Shown piece after piece: positions 1 through 7,200 of a stretch of DNA of 36,393 nt. The notes beneath the pieces are model-generated. The model searched no databases. It worked only from the letters and a program-made list of their open reading frames with translations, and was not told the DNA's origin. A program made the position numbers and the translations under genes. Position 1 is the stretch's first letter; each line of letters starts with the position of its first letter. The stretch lies in the NCBI RefSeq assembly GCF_014656095.1, contig NZ_BNBT01000083.1:1-36393 (forward strand), read 5' to 3'. This DNA is from Streptomyces longispororuber. GTDB lineage: Bacteria > Actinomycetota > Actinomycetes > Streptomycetales > Streptomycetaceae.

Positions 1-34
1 TTTCCTCCGGGCGCTTCCCTTCGGTATTTCGTGT

Positions 35-158
35 TTCCGACTCTATCAGATCTTTCCGGCTTCCCGGTCCGTTCCGATTTCCTCGGTGCCTTTCGGGGCT
101 TCGCTTTCGCGTTTCCCTTTCCGGCGGTTCCGACTTTATCAGAAGTTCTGAGTCGGAA
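35..158. repeat. Repeated 16-bp motif with dyad, downstream of rnj
   Basis: No gene is visible in 1-309. The stretch holds two copies of TTCCGACTyTATCAGA (35-50 and 128-143, one mismatch, 93 bp apart). The second copy is part of a larger dyad: TTCCGACT at 128-135 is answered by AGTCGGAA at 151-158, and between them lies the 13-bp palindrome TCAGAAGTTCTGA (139-151). This could be an operator for a gene lying to the left of the window. Function is inferred only from the symmetry and repetition. Confidence 0.5.
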
Positions 159-234
159 TTTCCGCTCCGGTCGGGGTGGCCTCCGGCACGTTGCCGTGCG
201 CGTCGGTTCCCCCGCTGGCGGAGCCGTAAACGTA

Positions 235-278
235 CTGGAGCGGGGCGCCCCGATGCAAATCGAGGCGCCCCGCTCCAG
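235..278 (-). terminator. Terminator hairpin downstream of rnj
   Basis: A perfect 15-bp stem pairs 235-249 with 264-278. An inner CGAT/ATCG stem is closed by a GCAA loop on the plus strand. It starts about 30 nt past the rnj stop codon. No T-run follows, as is common for terminators in high-GC actinomycetes. Confidence 0.75.
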
Positions 279-309
279 GACAGGCGACGTCAGACCAGGT
301 CGGAGGGGC

Positions 310-1995
310 TCAGACCTCGACGACGACGGGCAGGATCATCGGGCGGCGGCGGTAGTTGTCCGAAACCCACTTGCCCAGCGTCCGGCGGATGAGCTGCTGG
401 AGCTGGTGGGGCTCGACGACACCGTCCTGGGCCGACCTCTCCAGGACCTCCTGGATCTTCGGGACGACTCCGACGAAGGCCCCGTCCTCGATGCCCGAGC
501 CGCGGGCCTGGATGTGCGGGCCCCCGGTGATCTTGCCGGTCGTCGAGTCGACCACGACGAAGACCGAGATGATGCCCTCTTCGCCGAGGATGCGGCGGTC
601 CTTGAGCGCCGGCTCGGTGACGTCGCCGACCGAGAGGCCGTCCACGTACACATAGCCCGCCTGGACCTTGCCGACGATCTTGGCCTTGCCCTCGACGAGG
701 TCGACGACGACGCCGTCCTCGGCGATCACGATGCGGTCGTGCGGGACGCCGGTGAGGGCGCCGAGCTCGGCGTTGGCGCGCAGGTGGCGCCATTCGCCGT
801 GGACCGGCATCAGGTTCTTGGGCTTGCAGATGTTGTAGAAGTACAGCAGCTCCCCGGCCGACGCGTGGCCGGAGACGTGCACCTTCGCGTTGCCCTTGTG
901 GACGACGTTCGCGCCCCAGCGGGTCAGGCCGTTGATCACGCGGTAGACCGCGTTCTCGTTGCCCGGGATGAGCGACGACGCCAGGATCACCGTGTCACCC
1001 GACACGATGCGGATCTGGTGGTCGCGGTTGGCCATCCGGGACAGGGCCGCCATCGGCTCGCCCTGGGAGCCGGTGCAGACGAGGACGACCTCGTGGTCCG
1101 GCAGGTCGTCGAGCGTCTTGACGTCCACGACGAGGCCCGGCGGCACCCGCAGATAGCCGAGGTCGCGGGCGATGCCCATGTTCCGGACCATCGAGCGGCC
1201 GACGAAGGCGACCCGGCGGCCGTACTCGTGGGCGGCGTCCAGGATCTGCTGGATGCGGTGCACGTGGCTGGCGAAGCTCGCCACGATGATGCGCTTGCGG
1301 GCGCCCGCGAAGACCTGCCGCAGGACGTTCGAGATGTCGCGCTCGGGCGGGACGAAGCCCGGGACCTCGGCGTTCGTGGAGTCCGAGAGGAGAAGGTCGA
1401 TGCCTTCCTCGCTCAGCCGCGCGAACGCGTGCAGGTCGGTCAGGCGCCGGTCCAGCGGAAGCTGGTCCATCTTGAAGTCGCCGGTGTGCACGACCATGCC
1501 CGCGGGCGTGCGGATGGCGACCGCGAGGGCGTCCGGGATGGAGTGGTTGACCGCGACGAACTCGCAGTCGAAGGGGCCGAGGCGCTCCCGGTCGCCCTCG
1601 GCGACCTCGAGCGTGTAGGGCCGGATGCGGTGCTCCTGGAGCTTCGCCTCGATCAGCGCGAGGGTCAGCTTGGAACCGATCAGGGGGATGTCCGGCTTCT
1701 CCCGCAGGAGGAAGGGGACACCACCGATGTGGTCCTCGTGGCCGTGCGTGAGCACGATGCCCTCGATGTCGTCGAGGCGGTCCCGGATGGACGTGAAGTC
1801 CGGCAGGATCAGGTCGATTCCGGGCTGCTCCTCCTCGGGGAAGAGCACTCCGCAGTCGACGATCAGCAGGCGTCCGTCGTACTCGAAGACCGTCATGTTC
1901 CGGCCGATCTCGCCGAGGCCACCGAGCGGGGTGACCCGCAGGCCGCCCTTGGGGAGCTTCGGCGGGGCGCCGAGTTCAGGATGCGGATGACTCAA
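310..1995 (-). CDS. rnj: Ribonuclease J
   Basis: RNase J is a metallo-beta-lactamase/beta-CASP ribonuclease with 5'-3' exonuclease and endonuclease activity in RNA maturation and decay; it acts in the cytoplasm. The 561-aa length is normal for the family. The two-zinc site is visible as HGHEDH at residues 84-89, H151 in NHSIPD, and H170/D173 in HTGDFK. Later come the beta-CASP motifs SDSTN and the HVSGHAS motif, then the RNase J C-terminal domain. The start is TTG at 1995, preceded by a good GGTGAGGAG ribosome site. It lies downstream of dapA on the same strand, an order shared with mycobacteria (thyX-dapA-rnj). A strong hairpin sits directly before the ribosome site. Confidence 0.95.
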   Translation of the reverse strand: MSHPHPELGAPPKLPKGGLRVTPLGGLGEIGRNMTVFEYDGRLLIVDCGVLFPEEEQPGIDLILPDFTSIRDRLDDIEGIVLTHGHEDHIGGVPFLLREKPDIPLIGSKLTLALIEAKLQEHRIRPYTLEVAEGDRERLGPFDCEFVAVNHSIPDALAVAIRTPAGMVVHTGDFKMDQLPLDRRLTDLHAFARLSEEGIDLLLSDSTNAEVPGFVPPERDISNVLRQVFAGARKRIIVASFASHVHRIQQILDAAHEYGRRVAFVGRSMVRNMGIARDLGYLRVPPGLVVDVKTLDDLPDHEVVLVCTGSQGEPMAALSRMANRDHQIRIVSGDTVILASSLIPGNENAVYRVINGLTRWGANVVHKGNAKVHVSGHASAGELLYFYNICKPKNLMPVHGEWRHLRANAELGALTGVPHDRIVIAEDGVVVDLVEGKAKIVGKVQAGYVYVDGLSVGDVTEPALKDRRILGEEGIISVFVVVDSTTGKITGGPHIQARGSGIEDGAFVGVVPKIQEVLERSAQDGVVEPHQLQQLIRRTLGKWVSDNYRRRPMILPVVVEV

Positions 1996-2010
1996 AAGAC
2001 TCTCCTCACC

Positions 2011-2046
2011 ACGCGCGCCACGTGCCTCGGGGCACGTGGCGCGCGT
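2011..2046 (-). promoter_or_regulatory. 16-bp hairpin between dapA and rnj
   Basis: A perfect 16-bp stem pairs 2011-2026 with 2031-2046 around a 4-nt loop. Each arm contains CACGTG. It follows the dapA stop (2125) by about 80 nt and ends immediately before the rnj ribosome site (GGTGAGGAG, about 2002-2010). It could end dapA transcripts, or it could be a 5'-UTR element controlling translation or processing of rnj. The sequence does not separate these. Confidence 0.6.
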
Positions 2047-2124
2047 GACGTTCGTGCAGTAGCAGTTGTTGTGTGCGGGCGCGGGGCCCGCGGCTTGGTG
2101 CGTATTGAGTTGTGAAGTCCGTGG

Positions 2125-3024
2125 TCAGAGCTGTACCCCGCCGGCCGCAAGATCGATCTTGAGCTGGGCGGTCTCCTCGGCGGAGAGCTCGACGAGCGGC
2201 AGGCGCAGCGGCCCCGCGGGCCGGCCCTGGAGCGTGAGCGCGGCCTTGGTCGTGATCACACCCTGCGTGCGGAACATGCCCGTGAACACCGGCAGCAGCT
2301 TCTGGTGGATCTCCGTGGCCTTCTGCACGTCGCCGTTGAGGTACGCCTCCAGCATCGCGCGCAGCTCGGGCGTGACCACGTGGCTGACGACGGAGACGAA
2401 GCCGCACGCGCCGACCGAGAGCAGCGGCAGGTTGAGCATGTCGTCGCCGGAGTACCAGGCGAGGCCGGAGCGGGCGATGGCCCAGCTCGCGCGGCCGAGG
2501 TCGCCCTTGGCGTCCTTGTTGGCGACGATACGCGGGTGCTCGGCCAGGCGCACGATCGTCTCGGTGTTGATCGGTACGCCGCTGCGGCCCGGGATGTCGT
2601 ACAGCATCACCGGCAGGTCGGTGGCGTCGGCGATCGCCGTGAAGTGCCGGTGCAGGCCTTCCTGCGGCGGCTTGTTGTAGTACGGCGTGACGGTGAGCAG
2701 GCCGTGGGCGCCGGCCGCCTGGGCGGCGCGGGCGAGCTCGACGCTGTGGCGGGTGTCGTTCGTCCCGACGCCGGCGACGACGTGGGCGCGGTCGCCGACC
2801 GCTTCCAGGACGGCACGTACGAGCTCGGTTTTCTCCGCGTCGCCGGTGGTCGGGGACTCGCCGGTGGTGCCGTTGACGATCAGGCCGTCGTTGCCTGCGT
2901 CCACCAGGTGGGCGGCGAGCCGCTGCGCGCCGTCGAGGTCGAGTGCGCCGTCCGCCGTGAAGGGCGTGACCATGGCGGTGAGGACCCGCCCGAAGGGGGT
3001 CTGCGGAGTCGAGGTCGGAGCCAT
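2125..3024 (-). CDS. dapA: 4-hydroxy-tetrahydrodipicolinate synthase
   Basis: DapA condenses pyruvate with aspartate semialdehyde, the first committed step of the lysine/diaminopimelate pathway. The product is 299 aa from the ATG at 3024, the usual size. Family motifs are clear: GTTGES (pyruvate-binding loop), TPYYNKPP with the catalytic tyrosine, YDIPGR, and the Schiff-base lysine in VANKDAKG (K170). An in-frame GTG at 3033 would add three residues; neither start has a strong ribosome site, so the ATG is preferred. A candidate promoter and a leader hairpin lie upstream. In related actinobacteria thyX precedes dapA; here the upstream 405 bp (3025-3429) have no gene. Confidence 0.95.
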   Translation of the reverse strand: MAPTSTPQTPFGRVLTAMVTPFTADGALDLDGAQRLAAHLVDAGNDGLIVNGTTGESPTTGDAEKTELVRAVLEAVGDRAHVVAGVGTNDTRHSVELARAAQAAGAHGLLTVTPYYNKPPQEGLHRHFTAIADATDLPVMLYDIPGRSGVPINTETIVRLAEHPRIVANKDAKGDLGRASWAIARSGLAWYSGDDMLNLPLLSVGACGFVSVVSHVVTPELRAMLEAYLNGDVQKATEIHQKLLPVFTGMFRTQGVITTKAALTLQGRPAGPLRLPLVELSAEETAQLKIDLAAGGVQL

Positions 3025-3095
3025 GGGTAACACGCTACTCGCTGCTCAGCGCGGGGTCGCCCCTCGGGGCGGGTGGGAGGTTGGTGCTCAGGGAG

Positions 3096-3133
3096 CCCGG
3101 CACTGCCTGCTCGGGGGTTCAAGCAGTGCCGGG
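3096..3133 (-). promoter_or_regulatory. Leader hairpin upstream of dapA
   Basis: A perfect 11-bp inverted repeat, CCCGGCACTGC (3096-3106) and GCAGTGCCGGG (3123-3133), encloses a 16-nt loop. If the candidate promoter at 3145-3174 is real, the hairpin forms at the very 5' end of the dapA mRNA. It could stabilise the mRNA, attenuate transcription, or be a leftover terminator of a lost upstream gene. Confidence 0.5.
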
Positions 3134-3144
3134 TCCGTTTGATC

Positions 3145-3174
3145 AGGCTAGATGAACTTCTAGAAATGCCGCAA
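3145..3174 (-). promoter_or_regulatory. Candidate dapA promoter
   Basis: On the minus strand TTGCGG (3174-3169) and TAGCCT (3150-3145) are separated by 18 nt, a fair match to a vegetative sigma promoter. The spacer holds the palindrome TTCTAGAA (3158-3165) and a CTAGA/TCTAG dyad (3148-3163) that overlaps the -10, so a repressor site is possible. The rest of the gene-free gap (3175-3429) shows only a 14-bp palindrome at 3260-3273. Confidence 0.4.
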
Positions 3175-3429
3175 TACGGACACTTCTGTCGACTCATTCG
3201 CACATATGAGCCGCGCGGAGCCGGGTGTCCCCCCGCTCGGACGGGGAAGGCGCAGCGTGGGCCGACGTCGGCCGGCGGCCGTCCGGCGTCCCCTCAAGAC
3301 ACTCTCCCCTCATGCTCCCCTCGTGACAATCTTCGGCGAACTTGCCAAAACCGGGCACCCTTTCGCCGTTTCGAGCGTCTGTATGGGCAAGAGAGTTCCG
3401 TTCGAGACTTGTGAGGAGAAGCGCGCCCC

Positions 3430-3669
3430 ATGTTCCGTCGGCGAGAGCCCGTTCCGTTCGCCTTCATCGCCGAAGCCGAGAAGTTCCGCAGCAACGTCAC
3501 TCCCCCACCCCGTGAGCGTGCCACCGCCGGTCAGCTCGTGGGCCGGGCCCTCATCGGACTCACCGTGGTCGCCGGGCTCGTGGGCTCCGTGATCCTCGGC
3601 ATGCCCGCCATGTCCGCCGACCAGTCGCCGGCCAGGACCCAGCACTCCGAGGCCTACGACGGCCGCTGA
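3430..3669 (+). CDS. Small single-pass membrane protein, unknown function
   Basis: I do not recognise a family. The 79-aa product starts at an ATG with a good GTGAGGAGAAG ribosome site about 9 nt upstream. It has a basic, proline-containing N-terminal third (about residues 1-35), one hydrophobic helix (about 36-58, rich in G, V, L and I), and a short polar tail. The topology suggests a small cytoplasmic-membrane protein. It is divergent from dapA and lies on the same strand as the PH-like protein 260 bp downstream. The intervening 3670-3928 contains GACGGCC reiterations and GC-rich inverted repeats but no gene. Confidence 0.7.
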   Translation: MFRRREPVPFAFIAEAEKFRSNVTPPPRERATAGQLVGRALIGLTVVAGLVGSVILGMPAMSADQSPARTQHSEAYDGR

Positions 3670-3928
3670 CGGCCCTTGACGGCCGCTGTCGACGACTGAC
3701 GGCCGACCCGTGGGCCCTCGCGCGGTCCGCCGACGACCGCGCGCCCCGGACGGGCGCCGGGGGGACTCCCCCGGCCCGTCCCCCGGGCCCCGGCCCCTCT
3801 CCGGTCCCCCGGTCCACCCTCTTGGGCCCCGCCAAGGCCCCCCTTGGGCCCCCAACGCTGGTGGCAGGGGGCACGGCTCGATAGCCTCACCGGGCACACC
3901 CCGTGCGTGGAGTGAGTGAGGACCAGCC

Positions 3929-4489
3929 GTGCCCCTGCCTTTCCTGACCGCGGACCGCGCTTTCGACGACGCGGTGGAGGACGCCGCGCTCCCGTTCCAC
4001 GACCGCGACCGCTGGCGGAGGCCGTACCGCCCGGGCCCCTGGCGCGTCGCCGCCGCCGCGCTGCTGCTGCTCCTCGCCTCGTACGTCCTCGTCGCCGCCG
4101 TGGTCATCGCGTTCGCCGGGGCCCTGCCGGGTGCCGGTCTCTGCGTCTGCCTGGCCGCGCTCGTCATCGGCGCCGCGCTGCGGCTGCTGCGGGTCGGCAC
4201 CTGGGTGAGCGCCCGCGGGCTGCGCCGCGTGTCCTTCCTGCGTACGCAGACCGTGCCGTGGGCCCGGGTCGCCTCCGTGCGCACGGCCCAGCAGCCCGTG
4301 CGGTGGCTCGGTCTTCCGCGCACGGTGCAGGGGCAGGCGCTGATGCTCGTACGCCACGACCGGCCCGCCGGTGAGGGGGCGACGCTGCTCACCGACCGCG
4401 GCGCGGACTTCCTCGCGCGCCGCACGGCCTTCGACCGGGCCGCCGACGCCATCGAGGTGTGGGCCGACGAGTACCGGCCCACGGCCTGA
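3929..4489 (+). CDS. PH-like domain membrane protein
   Basis: The 186-aa product starts at GTG 3929 behind a GAGTGAGGA ribosome site. Two adjacent hydrophobic helices (about residues 37-88) are followed by a short beta-rich segment beginning VGTWVSARGLRRVSFLR and containing VPWARVASVRT, the layout of bacterial PH-domain (bPH) membrane proteins. Such domains usually lie on the cytoplasmic side. The exact role is unknown. A gene of this type next to dapB is common in Streptomyces as far as I recall. It converges on the TPR-like gene, with a hairpin between them. Confidence 0.75.
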   Translation: MPLPFLTADRAFDDAVEDAALPFHDRDRWRRPYRPGPWRVAAAALLLLLASYVLVAAVVIAFAGALPGAGLCVCLAALVIGAALRLLRVGTWVSARGLRRVSFLRTQTVPWARVASVRTAQQPVRWLGLPRTVQGQALMLVRHDRPAGEGATLLTDRGADFLARRTAFDRAADAIEVWADEYRPTA

Positions 4490-4491
4490 CA

Positions 4492-4512
4492 CCGGGCGGG
4501 CGGGACGCCCGG
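4492..4512. terminator. Bidirectional terminator candidate
   Basis: CCGGGCG (4492-4498) and CGCCCGG (4506-4512) form a 7-bp stem with a 7-nt loop in the 33-bp gap between two convergent genes. Confidence 0.45.
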
Positions 4513-4522
4513 CCCGTCCGGC

Positions 4523-4975
4523 TCAGACGCCGAGCGGCCTGCCCTCGTGCAGGGCGATGGCCCGCTGCATGGCCTTGCGGGCCCGGGGGGTGTCCCGGGC
4601 GTCGTGGTAGGCGATGGCGAGGCGGAACCAGCAGCGCCAGTCGTCGGGGGTGTCCTCCGTCTCGGCCTTGCGCCGGGCGAAGACCTCGTCGGCGGACTCG
4701 CGGTCGATGCGCCCGCTGGGCGTGCGCTTCAGCTCGTCGACGGGCAGCCCGCCCTCCGCTTCGAGTTCGGCCGCGAGCCGGTTGGCGCGCTGGACGAAGC
4801 GGGTGTTCTGCCACAGGAACCACAGGCCGATGACCGGCAGGATCAGCACCGCGACCCCGAAGGCCACGGTGAGGGCGGTGCCGTGCTGTATGAGAAGCAC
4901 GCCACGGCTGCCGACCAGGACGAAGTAGACGACGAGGACGGCGGCCGTGACGGCGTAGGTGATCTTTGCGCGCAT
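4523..4975 (-). CDS. Membrane protein with TPR-like tail
   Basis: The 150-aa product has two hydrophobic helices (about residues 5-28 and 36-54), a charged linker, and a C-terminal helical pair (about 108-143) with the spacing of a TPR: DDWRCWFRLAIAYHD then ARKAMQRAIALHEG. The reaction is unknown; a TPR suggests protein-protein contact. It begins 15 nt after the dapB stop on the same strand, so it is probably the last gene of the rpsO-pnp-protease-dapB series. Confidence 0.75.
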   Translation of the reverse strand: MRAKITYAVTAAVLVVYFVLVGSRGVLLIQHGTALTVAFGVAVLILPVIGLWFLWQNTRFVQRANRLAAELEAEGGLPVDELKRTPSGRIDRESADEVFARRKAETEDTPDDWRCWFRLAIAYHDARDTPRARKAMQRAIALHEGRPLGV

Positions 4976-4990
4976 GAGTCGGTCCCCGGG

Positions 4991-5743
4991 TCAGCCGAGG
5001 TCGAGGAAGTGTTCCAGCCCGAAGGTCAGGCCCGGGGTCTCCACCACGCGGCGGGCGCCGAGCAGGATGCCCGGCATGAAGCTGCTGTGGTGGAGCGAGT
5101 CGTGGCGGACCGTGAGCGTCTCGCCCTCGCCGCCGAGCAGCACCTCCTGGTGGGCGAGGAGGCCCCGCAGCCGTACCGCGTGCACCGGGACCCCGTCGAC
5201 GTCCGCGCCGCGGGCCCCCTCCAGGGCGGTCTCCGTGGCGTCCGGCTGCGGGGCGCTGCCCGCGCGCTCGCGGGCGGCGGCGATGAGCTGGGCGGTGCGC
5301 GTGGCGGTGCCGCTCGGGGCGTCGGCCTTGTTCGGGTGGTGCAGCTCGACGACCTCGACCGACTCGAAGTACGGGGCGGCGATCTGCGCGAACTTCATGG
5401 TGAGGACCGCGCCGATGGAGAAGTTCGGCGCGATGAGCACGCCGGTCCCCGGGGACGCCTCCAGCCAGGTCCGCAGTTGCGCGAGGCGCTCCTCGGTCCA
5501 CCCCGTCGTACCGACCACGGCGTGGATGCCGTGCCGGACGCAGAAGTCGAGGTTGCCCATCACCGAGCCGGGCGTGGTCAGCTCGACCGCGACCTGGGCG
5601 CCGGCCTCGGCCAGCGTCTCCAGCTCGTCGCCGCGGCCGAGCGTGGCGACCAGTTCCATGTCCTCGGCGGCCTCGACGGCTCGGACCGCCTCGGAGCCGA
5701 TGCGGCCCTTGGCGCCGATGACCGCCACGCGCAACTTGCTCAT
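4991..5743 (-). CDS. dapB: 4-hydroxy-tetrahydrodipicolinate reductase
   Basis: DapB reduces hydroxy-tetrahydrodipicolinate with NAD(P)H, the step after DapA in lysine/diaminopimelate synthesis. The 250-aa product has the nucleotide-binding loop VIGAKGRIG (residues 8-16), the cofactor-side VGTTGW, APNFSIGAV, and the catalytic/substrate motif HHPNKADAPSGTA (residues 135-147, with H135, H136 and K139). The length fits the actinobacterial enzyme. The ATG at 5743 is chosen because the N-terminus MSKLRVAVIG is canonical; the longer open frame upstream is only GC-driven read-through. It lies 77 nt downstream of the M16 protease gene. Confidence 0.95.
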   Translation of the reverse strand: MSKLRVAVIGAKGRIGSEAVRAVEAAEDMELVATLGRGDELETLAEAGAQVAVELTTPGSVMGNLDFCVRHGIHAVVGTTGWTEERLAQLRTWLEASPGTGVLIAPNFSIGAVLTMKFAQIAAPYFESVEVVELHHPNKADAPSGTATRTAQLIAAARERAGSAPQPDATETALEGARGADVDGVPVHAVRLRGLLAHQEVLLGGEGETLTVRHDSLHHSSFMPGILLGARRVVETPGLTFGLEHFLDLG

Positions 5744-5820
5744 CTGCCTGTTTCCTAACGCGAGTTCGCGGGTTCGCGAATGGTGAGTCGTACGGGACCC
5801 GGGTCCGGCGAACCGGGGAC

Positions 5821-7200
5821 CTAGGCCACCGCTTCGTGCAGGCGGGCGGCCTGCTTGTCCTTCAGCGGGCCTATCGCCGAGAGCGACGGGCGCTGTCCCA
5901 GGATGTCGCGGGCGACCGCGCGCACCTCGTCGGGGGTGACCGCCGAGATCTGCGCGAGCATGTCGTCGACCGACATCTGCTCGCCCCAGCACAGCTCGCT
6001 CTTGCCGATGCGGTTCATGATCGCGCCGGTGTCCTCGAGGCCGAGGACCGTGGAGCCCGCGAGCTGGCCGACGGCGCGCCTGATCTCGTCGTCCGTCAGG
6101 CCGTTCTCGGCGACGTGGTCGAGCTCGTCCCGGCAGATCTTGAGCACGTCGTGGACCTGGCTGGGGCGGCAGCCCGCGTACACGCCGAACAGGCCGGTGT
6201 CGGCGAACGCCGAGGTGTACGAGTACACGCTGTAGGCCAGGCCGCGCTTTTCGCGGACCTCCTGGAACAGGCGCGAGGACATGCCGCCGCCGAGCGCGGT
6301 GTTCAGCACGCCCATGGCCCAGCGGCGGTCGTCGGTGCGGGCCAGGCCCGGCATGCCGAGGATGACGTGGGCCTGCTCGGTCCTGCGGTCGACGACCTCG
6401 ACGTGGCCCGCGGTGCGCAGGCGGCGGGCGCCGGCGCGCGGGGCGACGGGGGTGGCGTCGGTGCGCGTGAGGGCGCCCGCCTTCTCGAACGCGGCGCGGA
6501 CCTGGCGGACCACCTTCTGGTGGTCCACGTTGCCCGCGGCGGCGACGACCAGGTGCGTGGGGTCGTAGTGCCGCTTGTAGAAGCGCCGGATGCGGTCCGC
6601 GGTCAGGGCGTTGATCGTGTCGACGGTGCCGAGGACGGGGCGGCCGAGGGGGGTGTCGCCGAGCATCGTGTGCGCGAACAGGTCGTGCACGCAGTCGCCC
6701 GGGTCGTCCTCCGTCATCGCGATCTCCTCGAGGATGACGCCGCGCTCGGCGTCGACGTCCTCCTGGCGGATCAGCGAGCCGGTCAGCATGTCGCAGACCA
6801 CGTCGATGGCGAGCGGCAGGTCCGTGTCGAGCACGCGCGCGTAGTAGCACGTGTACTCCTTGGCCGTGAAGGCGTTCATCTCGCCGCCGACGGCGTCGAT
6901 CGCGGAGGAGATGTCCAGGGCGCTGCGCTTCCCGGTGCCCTTGAAGAGCAGGTGCTCCAGGTAGTGCGTGGCGCCGTTCAGGGACGGCGTCTCGTCGCGC
7001 GAGCCCACGTGGGCCCAGATGCCGAAGGTGGCCGAGCGGACCGAAGGGAGGGTCTCGGTGACGACGCGCAGGCCCCCGGGGAGGGTGGTCTTGCGGACGG
7101 TGCCGATGCCGTTGGCGCCCTTGATCAGGGTTTGGGTACGGGCGACGGCCCGCGCCTCCGAGGAGGTGCGGGCCGTCGCCTTGGAGCTACGGGACGTCAC
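5821..7200 (-). CDS. M16-family zinc metalloprotease (processing-peptidase-like)
   Basis: The 459-aa product has the inverted zinc motif HYLEH (HxxEH, residues 79-83) with the third ligand probably E159 in VILEEI, exactly 76 residues on as expected in M16. The C-terminal half contains the usual second lobe, including GGGMSSRLFQEVREKRGLAYSVYSY. The substrate is unknown. The GTG start (7200-7198) overlaps the pnp stop as GTGA, so translation is probably coupled to pnp. The pnp-protease-dapB order is conserved in actinobacteria, as far as I recall. Confidence 0.9.
   Translation of the reverse strand: MTSRSSKATARTSSEARAVARTQTLIKGANGIGTVRKTTLPGGLRVVTETLPSVRSATFGIWAHVGSRDETPSLNGATHYLEHLLFKGTGKRSALDISSAIDAVGGEMNAFTAKEYTCYYARVLDTDLPLAIDVVCDMLTGSLIRQEDVDAERGVILEEIAMTEDDPGDCVHDLFAHTMLGDTPLGRPVLGTVDTINALTADRIRRFYKRHYDPTHLVVAAAGNVDHQKVVRQVRAAFEKAGALTRTDATPVAPRAGARRLRTAGHVEVVDRRTEQAHVILGMPGLARTDDRRWAMGVLNTALGGGMSSRLFQEVREKRGLAYSVYSYTSAFADTGLFGVYAGCRPSQVHDVLKICRDELDHVAENGLTDDEIRRAVGQLAGSTVLGLEDTGAIMNRIGKSELCWGEQMSVDDMLAQISAVTPDEVRAVARDILGQRPSLSAIGPLKDKQAARLHEAVA

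Noticed and set aside
31..2115. 694-codon plus-strand open frame opposite rnj
   Set aside because: It is the antisense of RNase J; composition (Asp/Arg/Val/Ala-rich) and lack of any domain show it is a GC-driven shadow.
3091..3133. tRNA-like GGTTCAA segment
   Set aside because: The putative T-loop has no matching stem and no cloverleaf can be drawn; the inverted repeat explains the sequence.
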